NCBI GenBank assembly: GCA_017390585.1
Contig: JAFPBB010000015.1
Coordinates: 42,250-106,249 of the forward strand
DNA: 64,000 nucleotides
Reading direction: 5' to 3'
Origin: Tidjanibacter sp.
Lineage (GTDB): Bacteria > Bacteroidota > Bacteroidia > Bacteroidales > Rikenellaceae
In this document: positions 9,110 through 17,297 of the stretch, in pieces
Numbering within the stretch: position 1 is the first letter of the stretch
Layout of the letters: every line of letters begins with the position of its first letter
The notes under the pieces: model-generated
What the model was told of the DNA's origin: nothing
Seen by the model: the letters and a program-made list of their open reading frames with translations, nothing else
The model's database searches: none
Made by a program: the position numbers and the translations under genes

Positions 9110-9826
9110 ATGGGATATAAAAGTTTCGACGAGTATGCATCGCAGTACGACTCTTGGTTTATTGAGAATAGCAATGTGCTCGAGAGTGAAGTTAAACTCG
9201 TTGCATCGTGTTTGAAGGATGCGGGCGAGGTGCTCTCCATCGGTTGTGGCAGCGGACTATTTGAGAAAATTCTTGCAGACGACTATGGCATCATCGTCCG
9301 CAAAGGCATTGAACCCTCTGCCGCAATGGCTGAGATTGCCATCAAGCGAGGGATGGTGGTGACCATTGCCACGGGCGAGGAGGCCGACTATGGCGTGGGC
9401 TGCTACGACACCATATTGTTCAACGGCTGCCCCTGCTATATGCAGGACCTCGCGCTTGCACTGCGTAAGGCCTATGCGGCGTTGAGAGAGGGAGGGCGAG
9501 TTGTGGTAATCGATGTGCCGAAGGAGAGCCCCTATGGACTGATATATAACCTTGCACTTTCGGTTGGCACGTGGGATCATCCTTTGTTGGAGGGATGTGT
9601 GCCCCAGATGCCCTATCCCATCGAGTTGGTGAAGCAGGCCAATTGGCGTACTACGGCAGAGAAGATAGGAGTTATTGAGGAGGCGGGTTTCAGTAACTTG
9701 TCGTTCTCACAGACCCTCACCACCTCACCCCACTACTCCCATCTGGTGGTGGAGGACCCCTGCGAGGGCTACGACAAGGGCTCCTATGTGGCAATCACTG
9801 CCTACAAATGCTCTGCCCACAACTGA
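9110..9826 (+). CDS. Class I SAM-dependent methyltransferase under TPP riboswitch control
   Basis: 238 residues from ATG 9110 (a TTG at 9077 would add 11 odd residues). Motif I is EVLSIGCGSGLFEKIL around residue 45, the acidic post-I strand GIEPSAAM follows, and DTILFNGCPCYM is the motif II region; fits a Methyltransf_11/25-type Rossmann fold. Substrate unknown. The only gene between the THI element and the next terminator, so its expression should fall when TPP is plentiful, suggesting a role in thiamine or precursor salvage or modification (inference). Ends in a bidirectional terminator shared with the convergent nuclease. Confidence 0.85.
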   Translation: MGYKSFDEYASQYDSWFIENSNVLESEVKLVASCLKDAGEVLSIGCGSGLFEKILADDYGIIVRKGIEPSAAMAEIAIKRGMVVTIATGEEADYGVGCYDTILFNGCPCYMQDLALALRKAYAALREGGRVVVIDVPKESPYGLIYNLALSVGTWDHPLLEGCVPQMPYPIELVKQANWRTTAEKIGVIEEAGFSNLSFSQTLTTSPHYSHLVVEDPCEGYDKGSYVAITAYKCSAHN

Positions 9827-9885
9827 TGAGTGCCTACCACTTGGGTGGCGCCTATGCGTAATGTAATGGGCAAGCCTCGATAAAA

Positions 9886-9921
9886 CAAAAAAAGTACCTC
9901 TTCGCAGAGGTACTTTTTTTT
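9886..9921. terminator. Bidirectional intrinsic terminator
   Basis: GTACCTCT-TCGC-AGAGGTAC (9894-9913) flanked by an A-run on the left and a T-run on the right, so it works on both strands between the convergent methyltransferase and nuclease genes. Confidence 0.9.
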
Positions 9922-9936
9922 ATTGGGCTGTGTGCC

Positions 9937-10725
9937 TTAGAAACTTTGGAACGAACTCCAACTCGAGTTGCTTTCCGCAACATTTTCAATCGCATCGGGC
10001 AGATTGACAAAGAAATCCATTCCGGTTTTCTTCTCAATCTCATCCACACTCACTCCGTATGTGGAGTAGGTAGTGTTGGAGTAGGCCTTGTTCTCGAACC
10101 AAAAGCCGATGGCTTTGGCCGAGGTGACGGTCGAGCCACTCTTCTCCACCTTGAGAACTACCTTATAGAAGTAGTTTGGCACGGGGACACTTTTGGTGTC
10201 GTTCTTGGCTTTGGTGTAGGTGATGGTCTCATTGCCACCAACGCTTTGGAGTGCTGTGCCACTCACGATGTAGATCTCCTCCTTTTTTGCGATGGACTGG
10301 AGTGCGGCTTCGAGCGCCGACCATATACCGTCGTTGAAGGAGTTTTGAATCTGTGGAGCCGAGTTGGTTACATAGAACGTTTGGAGCTGCATATCCTTGA
10401 TGCCGTTGCGCGAGGCATTGGGGATGAGGTGACCTCTTGCGTGTCCTGCTCCATTATTATAAGTGGTGTAGGATGCACCACAGAGGTCAACTTGATATTT
10501 CGAGTCGAAATTGGGGTCGAAACTCCAGCTATCAGGCCTTGATAGGCTACCCATATGCTTGCTATTGAGAGGATAGGCCACCCAATAGGTGGTGTATTTG
10601 CTCTTGTCGTAGGCTATGGTGTAGTTCCTTTCGCCGCCGCTGGTGATGGTGTTCAGATAGAGGTTGCTGTACCCCTCCATTTCTGCTGGCATCTCGAGCC
10701 ACTCCTGCCCTAAGGCCGGATTCAC
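9937..10725 (-). CDS. DNA/RNA non-specific endonuclease (NUC) domain, separated from upstream gene by TGA
   Basis: 262 residues from a GTG at 10725; no ATG, signal peptide or ribosome-binding site is visible. Contains the NUC signature as HARGHLIPNASR (near 10420-10450), the RGH form seen in Bacteroidota homologues, with catalytic His and the downstream Asn-rich metal site. The frame is continuous upstream through a Gly/Asp/Ser/Thr-Pro linker (10726-10803) to the TGA that ends the fimbrillin-like gene at 10804-10806, in the same frame. So this is most likely the detached C-terminal domain of that protein, by nonsense mutation, readthrough or sequence error, rather than an independent gene. 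Confidence 0.75.
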   Translation of the reverse strand: MNPALGQEWLEMPAEMEGYSNLYLNTITSGGERNYTIAYDKSKYTTYWVAYPLNSKHMGSLSRPDSWSFDPNFDSKYQVDLCGASYTTYNNGAGHARGHLIPNASRNGIKDMQLQTFYVTNSAPQIQNSFNDGIWSALEAALQSIAKKEEIYIVSGTALQSVGGNETITYTKAKNDTKSVPVPNYFYKVVLKVEKSGSTVTSAKAIGFWFENKAYSNTTYSTYGVSVDEIEKKTGMDFFVNLPDAIENVAESNSSWSSFQSF

Positions 10726-10803
10726 GGGCGGCGTTGTTGTGCCGCCCGTATCATCCTGATTGTTGTCGGAATCGCTTCCACCGACGTCACCGCCGGGGGA
10801 ATT

Positions 10804-13248
10804 TCAGCCGTTATAACCGGTCCAAATTACGTCCCAGATAGCGGTACGGTCTTTGTTGCTGGTGCTGCTCGAGGGGCTAAGGTTGGTGATGACAATCTGG
10901 AAGTCACCGGCAACATTCACCTCCTGAGTCCAGGTGTTCACTTTGAATTTGGTGGTGTTGGGACCAGTTACGGTGTAGGTCTCAACCACTGCACCATTCT
11001 GCTTGATCTCCACTTTGAACTTAGCAGCCTTGCCCTCGCTGAAGACATAGCCGTAGTTGAGCGAGAGGGTGCCGCAACCGGTGGTGAGGGTGGGCGAGGT
11101 GATGGTACCTTTGGCAGAGGTCTTACCATTAATCACGAATGCGCGAGTGCTGGTGCTGGTGCCAAGGAGGCTCTTGAATACAGGGTTGCTGTCGCTCGAA
11201 CCACCGGAGATAACTGCGGTGTTGGTTGCGCTCCAGCCCGAAGTGGTTTTGCGCGAACCGTATTGGTTGTTGGTTGCTACGGTGTTGAAGTCATCGCGAC
11301 CACCTGCTACCACGTCGCTACCAGCCTCGCTTACGGTGATGTTGTAGGATGCGCTACCTGCTGCATACTCGGCAGTTTTGGGAGCAGTTGCGGTGATGAC
11401 TGCGTCGCCGACACCTACGATGGTTACAGCACCGGTCGAAGCCTCCACCTCTGCAACAGCGGTGTCGCTGGAGGTGTAGGTAACATCGTCGATCTTGCTA
11501 CCGGTCAGAGTGGGGGCGGTGAACTCATCGCCGAGGGCCAAAGTCACCAAGTTGGAGGAGAATTTCAGATCCCTCTGGATGAATTTGATGGCGGAAACAT
11601 AGTATGCGGGGCCACCTACCTGAACACTACTATTGTACTCGGCGCGAGTACCCATAATGGTAACGATGTCGCCAACGTGCAAACCGAGTTTCGAGAACGA
11701 CTGGTTGTTGCTGCTAACCTTGGTCTCGGTCAAACCGTATACATATACGGTGCCGGTCTCGTCGGTGAGGTCGAAGTTACCATAGGAGGTATTTACGATG
11801 TTGGTGATCTCACCGGTGAGCTCATACCATACATTTGCGTCAACGGTAGCCTTCAAGAACTCAGCTACGGTAAGTTTGTTGTCGTCGGGCTCGGGTACTT
11901 CGGGCTCCTCGGGCTCCTCGGGCTCCTCAGGCTCAGGCTCGGTGGTGGTGTCACCTGCGTAGGTGATGTCCAGTGCGGAGATGTATGCGCGGTGGTTCTT
12001 GTCGGTGCCGGTGGAGGTGAAGAGAATCTCGCCAGCCTCGCCGGTCCAAGTACGGATTCCACCCTCAGCGGAGAGTTCGCCGCAGTCAGCTTTGAGGTAG
12101 TAGTGATTCTGAGCAAAGGTCATCTTGATTTTGTTGATGGTCTTGCCGTTTTTGGCGGTCACCTTGAGAGTAGCACCACCCTGGTACATACGGATAGCCT
12201 CGCCGGAGGTGTAGTATGCGGGTGCAGTACCTGCTTTACCCTGTGCGAATACGATGTCGATATTCTCGTCTACGGCGATAACCTTGTTGTTTACGGATGC
12301 ACCGTTGGTATAACCGCAGTTCTTGAATACGATGGAAGCGGTGATGTCGTTGGTTACCTCAAATGCGGGAACATTGATGTTGAGGGGCTTGATGCTACCA
12401 GCCTTGAACTCAACCTCGTTGGAGAGGGTGAGAGCCTTGGAGTAGTCGCCCTTGTCGGTAGTCACGGTCACGGTGATGGTCTCACCTGCAGCTGCGGTGT
12501 AGGGCTTGATGGGCAGGTAGAAGAAAGCCTCGCCATTGGCAGCAATAGCCTCGCCATTCTCTACGTTGAGGGTAGCAGCGCTGGAAACATACTGAGCGCC
12601 GCTGGAGATGTACTCCACTTTCTCACCGGTGAGGTTGAGGTGGTAGGTACCCACGAAGTCGTGTTGGGGGTTGGAGATGTTGATGCTCTTCACGGTGAAA
12701 GCCTCGGTACCCTTGTTGGCTACGGCAAACTTAATCAACGAAGTGAGGTGGTGCATAGTGAAGCTAACAGTGCTGTTGCCTGCCTCGGTGGTGGTGATGC
12801 CATAGAGGGGAGCGAAGTCACCTGCAACGTGAGCAAGGCTGTTGTTACCCTTCTGGGTGGTGGTAGCATAACCTACGTTGTCATAGGCAGTCTTGGTAAC
12901 GCTGTTGGTGTTGTAGCTGTTGTAGGGATAGAGTGCATACCAAGTGTTGGCCACGGTGAAGTCTGCAGTGGTGTTGCCGCTGAAGATGTTGAGTGCGTCT
13001 GCCGAGTTGGCAAAAGCACCGTCGTGTTTGGTGGTGGTGCCGTCAACGTGGAATACGGACAACTTGTCGTTGGCAGCCCAAGTGGTGTTGAGACCATCAG
13101 CTACGGTCCTGGTGTCGGGGGTGTTAGCAACGATGGTGAGGGCTTCGCCTTTCTCGGCGGGGGTAATGTTCTCAACGATGTCGTTGGAGCAGTTGGTGAG
13201 GGTAAGTGCAGCAAACATCAAACCCAACGAAAGCATAATTTTTTTCAT
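10804..13248 (-). CDS. Fimbrillin-like multidomain surface lipoprotein, N-terminal part of a nuclease protein
   Basis: 814 residues from ATG 13248 (a start 30 bases upstream precedes the signal and is less likely). Lipoprotein signal ends at C20 (LTNCSND). Then a fimbrillin-like (Mfa-like) domain about 25-300 with the TRTVADGLNTTW opening; a beta domain about 305-440; a Pro/Glu linker (EPEPEEPEEPEEPEVPEP); an OB-fold-like domain about 460-555; an Ig-like BIG_2 domain about 560-645; and a jelly-roll-like domain to the end. Such arrays in Bacteroidales often carry a C-terminal NUC nuclease, which here follows in frame after a TGA stop. Probably outer-surface nucleic-acid degradation when intact (inference). 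Confidence 0.8.
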   Translation of the reverse strand: MKKIMLSLGLMFAALTLTNCSNDIVENITPAEKGEALTIVANTPDTRTVADGLNTTWAANDKLSVFHVDGTTTKHDGAFANSADALNIFSGNTTADFTVANTWYALYPYNSYNTNSVTKTAYDNVGYATTTQKGNNSLAHVAGDFAPLYGITTTEAGNSTVSFTMHHLTSLIKFAVANKGTEAFTVKSINISNPQHDFVGTYHLNLTGEKVEYISSGAQYVSSAATLNVENGEAIAANGEAFFYLPIKPYTAAAGETITVTVTTDKGDYSKALTLSNEVEFKAGSIKPLNINVPAFEVTNDITASIVFKNCGYTNGASVNNKVIAVDENIDIVFAQGKAGTAPAYYTSGEAIRMYQGGATLKVTAKNGKTINKIKMTFAQNHYYLKADCGELSAEGGIRTWTGEAGEILFTSTGTDKNHRAYISALDITYAGDTTTEPEPEEPEEPEEPEVPEPDDNKLTVAEFLKATVDANVWYELTGEITNIVNTSYGNFDLTDETGTVYVYGLTETKVSSNNQSFSKLGLHVGDIVTIMGTRAEYNSSVQVGGPAYYVSAIKFIQRDLKFSSNLVTLALGDEFTAPTLTGSKIDDVTYTSSDTAVAEVEASTGAVTIVGVGDAVITATAPKTAEYAAGSASYNITVSEAGSDVVAGGRDDFNTVATNNQYGSRKTTSGWSATNTAVISGGSSDSNPVFKSLLGTSTSTRAFVINGKTSAKGTITSPTLTTGCGTLSLNYGYVFSEGKAAKFKVEIKQNGAVVETYTVTGPNTTKFKVNTWTQEVNVAGDFQIVITNLSPSSSTSNKDRTAIWDVIWTGYNG

Positions 13249-13279
13249 AGTTTCTTTTCTCTTTTTTGGGTTTAACATT

Positions 13280-13411
13280 TTAGAAATCCAATCCCTCTTC
13301 CTCTTCGGTCCAAGGATCGATAGTGTTGGAGTAGATACTCGATGCGATACCGCTCTCTACCATTACGTCGTCGATAGAGATGGTGGGCTCTGTGTAAATA
13401 CGTTTGGACAT
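13280..13411 (-). CDS. Small 43-residue protein upstream of the lipoprotein
   Basis: Begins MSKRIYTEPTISIDDVMVE and ends PWTEEEEGLDF, with TAA at 13280-13282. A basic start with a Y-x-x-P motif and an acidic tail with a Trp resembles the short proteins commonly found ahead of Bacteroidales surface lipoprotein genes; function unknown. Thirty-one bases separate it from the lipoprotein start, so co-transcription is likely. Too short for usual gene calls. A TAnnTTTG promoter lies about 147 bases upstream. Confidence 0.65.
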   Translation of the reverse strand: MSKRIYTEPTISIDDVMVESGIASSIYSNTIDPWTEEEEGLDF

Positions 13412-13557
13412 AGAATTAATTTAGTTGTTTGATGTGTGAATGTTATATAGTTGATTTAATGTATATATTTGTCAGTCAATCAATTATCCGACGCAAATTG
13501 TGCGCCCACACGTTGTGCCTGCCTGCTCGCGTGTGTGCGTGGGGGTGAAAAACCGCG

Positions 13558-13565
13558 CAAAGGTA
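13558..13565 (-). promoter_or_regulatory. -7 box (TACCTTTG, minus strand) for the 43-aa protein/lipoprotein operon
   Basis: CAAAGGTA on the plus strand is TACCTTTG on minus. It implies a 5' leader of about 140 bases. The rest of the 333-base gap 13412-13744 shows only AT-rich sequence, a GTG/GC-rich stretch near 13500-13550 and the terminator below. Confidence 0.5.
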
Positions 13566-13693
13566 TAAAAACTTTCCAATAATTATCCACCCCACACCAA
13601 TAATTAATATGCAATTTTGCCATTTTTTTTGTGAGTATTTTCCCGCGTCACAATTTTCGGAGGATTTTTCAACTCCCTCATAACCAACAAAAG

Positions 13694-13717
13694 ACCCCGA
13701 GACGTCTGTCTCGGGGT
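13694..13717. terminator. Intrinsic terminator after the 109-aa gene
   Basis: ACCCCGAGAC-GTCT-GTCTCGGGGT; on the minus strand it is followed by TCTTTTG, fitting the end of the gene at 13745-14074. Confidence 0.75.
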
Positions 13718-13744
13718 GAATGTTTTCTCCAATCCGTGGGCCGA

Positions 13745-14074
13745 TTAGATCTCGTCGCGGAGGTTGTCGATATCCTCGTCCTCGTCGTTCTGGTCGGCGA
13801 ACTCGTCGGCACCTTTGAGGTCGTCGGTGTAGTAGTCCCTATCCTCCTCTTCCTCAATGTGGTCGTCGATTTTAACAACGACTTTCACGAGATAGCTCAC
13901 CTCCTCGGTCTCGAAAGGCACAGCATAGAAAAACTCACCATTGGGTTTCTCGATACGCATCATAGCCTCATTGTAGCCTGCGGGGTAGAGTTTTTTCACC
14001 TCCTCCTGAAGCTCGGGAGCAAGGTTGGCGAAGCTCACTACGGAGCGTCTCTTTGCAACTTTCTGTGTACTCAT
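13745..14074 (-). CDS. Conserved hypothetical protein with acidic tail
   Basis: 109 residues, no signal peptide or membrane segment. Opens with a basic MSTQKVAKRRSVVSF, has a compact middle (LYPAGYNEAMMRIEKPNGEFFYAVPFE) that looks like a small alpha/beta fold, and ends in about 45 mostly acidic residues (EEEEDRDYY, DQNDEDEDIDNL). I recognise the type as a hypothetical protein found in Bacteroidales but know no function. Diverges from ligA and has its own terminator. Confidence 0.7.
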   Translation of the reverse strand: MSTQKVAKRRSVVSFANLAPELQEEVKKLYPAGYNEAMMRIEKPNGEFFYAVPFETEEVSYLVKVVVKIDDHIEEEEDRDYYTDDLKGADEFADQNDEDEDIDNLRDEI

Positions 14075-14208
14075 ATCTCAATTAAGTGTTCTCAAAATTT
14101 TCTGCAATTATAAGGCAAAATTTCATATTCGCTACACTTGTTGATAACTTTTTCCGAAATTTTATCAAAAACGCCCTCGGCCCCCAATCTTTTCTCTCCC
14201 TTTTTTCG

Positions 14209-14216
14209 TACCTTTA
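14209..14216 (+). promoter_or_regulatory. Probable -7 box (TACCTTTA) for ligA
   Basis: One mismatch to TAnnTTTG, 33 bases before the ligA ATG. The same variant TACCTTTA precedes rmuC. Confidence 0.45.
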
Positions 14217-14249
14217 CGTCGTCTTCAACAACGCACAAACCACGCACCT

Positions 14250-16319
14250 ATGAAACAAAAAATAGAGGCCCTGAGGGAGCGACTCAACCTCCTCAATTAC
14301 AAATACTACGTCGAGGCGAAGCCGGAGGTGAGCGACTTTGAGTATGATATGTTGCTCAAGGAATTGCAGGATCTGGAGGCTCTCCATCCCGAGTTTGACG
14401 ACCCCAACTCGCCCACCAAACGCGTGGGTAGCGACCTGGCTTCCGGCTTCGAGTCTGTGGCCCACAGATTCCCAATGCTCTCACTTTCAAATACATATTC
14501 GCTTGGGGAGTTGGGTGAGTTCGTTGGTCGCATCGAGCGCGAGGTGGGAAAGACGGAGTTTGTGTGTGAGCTGAAGTTCGACGGCACGGCCATCTCGATT
14601 ATCTATGAAAAGGGACGATTGACAAGGGCGGTGACTCGTGGTGACGGCTCCCGAGGCGACGATGTTACGGCCAACATCCGCACCATCCGCTCGGTGCCTC
14701 TGGTGTTGAGGGGCGAGGGCATTCCAGACTATGTGGAGATGCGAGGTGAGGTTATTATGCCCCACGCATCTTTCAGGCGTCTCAATGCCGAGCGAGAGAG
14801 TGCTGGCGAAGCCCCTTTTGCCAATCCTCGCAATGCGGCGGCCGGCACAATTAAGTTGCTCAATTCGGCGGAGGTGGCACGACGTGGTTTGGATTGCTAC
14901 CTCTATCATATGGTGGGCGACAATCTCCCCTACGATAACCATTGGGACAACCTTTGCGTGGCCCGCAGTTGGGGATTGAAGATTTCCGACAAGATGGTTA
15001 AGTGCCACACTTGGAAGGAGATAGAAGAGTTTATTACTCGCACGGATGTGGAGCGCGCGGAGTTCCCCTACGACACAGATGGAGCAGTAATCAAGGTCAA
15101 CGACTATGGCACTCAGCGTCGCCTTGGCTCCACGGCAAAGTCGCCTCGTTGGGCTGTGGCCTATAAGTTCAAGGCCGAGCAGGCTCTCACCCAGCTTCTG
15201 TCGGTAGATTTCCAGGTGGGGCGCACGGGAGCCATTACCCCCGTAGCCAACCTCAATCCCGTGCAGCTGGCGGGTACGGTGGTTAAGCGCGCCTCGCTTC
15301 ATAATGCCGACCAGATCGCTCTGCTCGATGTGCGAGTGGGCGATATGGTCTACGTTGAGAAGGGTGGAGAGATTATCCCTAAGATTGTGGGCGTGGACGT
15401 CGAGCAGCGCCGAGAAGAGTGTGTGCCGCTCGAGTATGTCACCCATTGCCCCGAGTGCGGAAGTGAGCTCGTGAGAATTGAGGGCGAGGCCAAGCACTAT
15501 TGCCCCAATTCGGAGGGGTGCCCACCGCAGATTGTGGGGCGCATCATCCACTTCATCTCTCGCAAGGCGATGAACATTGAGGGAATTGGTGAGGAGACGG
15601 CCGAACTGCTCTATCGCAGTGGCCTTGTGGAGAATGTTGCCGACCTCTATGCTCTTCAGGCTGTGCAGATTGCGTCGTTGCCGAGGATGGGCGTTAAGAG
15701 TGCCGAGAAGATTCTCAGGGAGTTGGAGGCTTCGCGTGAGGTGCCCTTCTCGAGGGTGCTTTTTGCCCTGGGAATCCGCTTTGTTGGAGAGACCACGGCA
15801 AAATATTTGGCCTCCCATTTCCGTTCTTTGGATAGACTGATGTCTGCCTCGGAGGTCGAGTTGGCCGAGGCCGACGAGGTGGGCGAGAAGATTGCCTTGA
15901 GCATCCGCAGCTACTTTGAGAATGAGAAGAACGTTGCCATCATCAACCGACTGAAAGAGGTGGGGTTGCAGTTTGCCGAGTGTGAGCAGAGCAGGCTCTC
16001 CTCGCTCCTCGAGGGGGTCTCGGTGGTTATATCGGGTAGCTTCGAGCGCCACTCGAGAGACGAACTCAAAAGACTCATCGAACTCCACGGAGGAAAAAAT
16101 CTGGCGGCCGTGTCGGGTGCCACGGACTACCTTCTTGCAGGAGATAAAATAGGCCCTGCTAAATTGCAGAAAGCCACCAAGTTGGGTGTGAAGATTATCT
16201 CGGAGAGCGACTTTGAGAGGATGATTGAGGATGCTCCTCGAGAGTCTACCGAGAATCCGCAGGAGGAACAAACTCCTCGGAAGAGTGAAAAGATTGCTGT
16301 GCAGGGCGAGTTATTTTGA
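14250..16319 (+). CDS. ligA: NAD-dependent DNA ligase LigA
   Basis: Seals nicks in DNA replication and repair using NAD. 689 residues, normal length. Adenylation domain with the active-site lysine motif KFDG (CELKFDGTAIS, about residue 113); OB-fold around 330-400; Cys4 zinc finger with CPECG and YCPNSEGCP (about 405-430); helix-hairpin-helix repeats (NIEGIGEET, SLPRMGVKSAEKI); C-terminal BRCT domain from about 590. A Lys/Arg/Glu-rich tail ends IAVQGELF. Followed 30 bases later by dapA, which has its own promoter. Confidence 0.97.
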   Translation: MKQKIEALRERLNLLNYKYYVEAKPEVSDFEYDMLLKELQDLEALHPEFDDPNSPTKRVGSDLASGFESVAHRFPMLSLSNTYSLGELGEFVGRIEREVGKTEFVCELKFDGTAISIIYEKGRLTRAVTRGDGSRGDDVTANIRTIRSVPLVLRGEGIPDYVEMRGEVIMPHASFRRLNAERESAGEAPFANPRNAAAGTIKLLNSAEVARRGLDCYLYHMVGDNLPYDNHWDNLCVARSWGLKISDKMVKCHTWKEIEEFITRTDVERAEFPYDTDGAVIKVNDYGTQRRLGSTAKSPRWAVAYKFKAEQALTQLLSVDFQVGRTGAITPVANLNPVQLAGTVVKRASLHNADQIALLDVRVGDMVYVEKGGEIIPKIVGVDVEQRREECVPLEYVTHCPECGSELVRIEGEAKHYCPNSEGCPPQIVGRIIHFISRKAMNIEGIGEETAELLYRSGLVENVADLYALQAVQIASLPRMGVKSAEKILRELEASREVPFSRVLFALGIRFVGETTAKYLASHFRSLDRLMSASEVELAEADEVGEKIALSIRSYFENEKNVAIINRLKEVGLQFAECEQSRLSSLLEGVSVVISGSFERHSRDELKRLIELHGGKNLAAVSGATDYLLAGDKIGPAKLQKATKLGVKIISESDFERMIEDAPRESTENPQEEQTPRKSEKIAVQGELF

Positions 16320-16329
16320 TAGAATTGTG

Positions 16330-16337
16330 TATTTTTG
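16330..16337 (+). promoter_or_regulatory. -7 box (TATTTTTG) for dapA
   Basis: Matches TAnnTTTG and lies only 12 bases before the dapA ATG, so the leader would be about 6 bases long. Confidence 0.5.
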
Positions 16338-16349
16338 CAGGCTAAACCA

Positions 16350-17261
16350 ATGAATAAAGTGAAAGAACGAGATATTTTATCGAAGATTAAGGGCTTGGGC
16401 GTAGCCATTGTCACCCCCTTTACGGCGACGGGTGAGGTGGATTATGCTGCTCTGGACCGTTTGGTCGACTATGTTATTGAGGGTGGAGTGGACTACCTCG
16501 TGGTTATGGGAACTACGGGCGAGACGCCCACGCTGACGCTCCCCGAGAGGGTGGCTGTGCTGAGGGCTGTGAAGGCTCGTAATGCGGGGCGTCTTCCTTT
16601 GGTTGTGGGTGTTGGTAGCAACGACACCGCAAGGGTTGTGGAGCTCATCGACCAGACCAATCTCGACGGTGTGGATGCAATCCTGAGCGTCACACCTTTC
16701 TATAATAAACCTTCGCAACGCGGTTTGTTTGAACACTACAAGTATATATCTAACCGCTCGCCCCGACCCATCATTCTCTATAATGTGCCGGGCCGCACGG
16801 GTGTGAATATGGAGGCTGCAACCACTCTCCGCATTGCGCGCGAGTGCCCCAATGTGGTGGCTATCAAAGAGGCCAGCGGCAACATCGAGCAGATTAAGGA
16901 GGTGATTGAGGGTGCGCCCGAGGGATTCTTGGTGATCTCGGGTGACGACTCGCTTGCACTTCCCGTGATGAAGGCAGGAGGTGTGGGTGTTATCTCCGTG
17001 GCTGCCAATGCATTCCCCGTGTATTTCCATAGGCTTATCGCAACGCAGGCCGAGGGTGGTAGTGAAGAAAATGACGCCCTCTTTGAGGCCATCCGACCCA
17101 CTGTTAAGATGCTCTTTGAGGAGGGTAATCCTCCGGGCGTGAAGGCTGCGCTTGCAATGAAGGGGGTTGTGGGCAACCATTTGCGCCTCCCCTTGGTGGC
17201 TGTGAGCGACGACCTCTATGGCCGTCTCGAGAAGTCCATTACAGAGGGCGAGTTCTGTTAG
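16350..17261 (+). CDS. dapA: 4-hydroxy-tetrahydrodipicolinate synthase
   Basis: Condenses pyruvate with aspartate semialdehyde in lysine and diaminopimelate synthesis. 303 residues from ATG 16350; a TTG at 16335 lies inside the promoter and is rejected. TIM-barrel motifs present: GTTGETPTL (active-site threonines), the tyrosine in YNVPGRTG, and the Schiff-base lysine in AIKEASGN. Followed at 36 bases by a DUF4919 gene. Confidence 0.96.
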   Translation: MNKVKERDILSKIKGLGVAIVTPFTATGEVDYAALDRLVDYVIEGGVDYLVVMGTTGETPTLTLPERVAVLRAVKARNAGRLPLVVGVGSNDTARVVELIDQTNLDGVDAILSVTPFYNKPSQRGLFEHYKYISNRSPRPIILYNVPGRTGVNMEAATTLRIARECPNVVAIKEASGNIEQIKEVIEGAPEGFLVISGDDSLALPVMKAGGVGVISVAANAFPVYFHRLIATQAEGGSEENDALFEAIRPTVKMLFEEGNPPGVKAALAMKGVVGNHLRLPLVAVSDDLYGRLEKSITEGEFC

Positions 17262-17297
17262 CGAGATAGATGTAATGGGCTTGTAATCGGGAGGTTA

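Noticed and set aside
9085-9120. Eleven-codon leader peptide frame (starting MRIFLFVYYGI) overlapping the methyltransferase start
   Set aside because: Very short, no composition suggesting attenuation, and regulation is already explained by the riboswitch.
9937-10725. Nuclease as an ordinary independent gene
   Set aside because: Only a GTG start without ribosome-binding site or signal peptide is available, and the frame is continuous with the upstream protein across one stop codon. Still listed as a coding region because the domain itself is intact.
10804-10806. Selenocysteine or reassigned TGA codon
   Set aside because: Other genes here end in TGA (ligA, the methyltransferase), no SECIS-like hairpin was seen directly after the codon, and the flanking linker is not a place for a catalytic selenocysteine.
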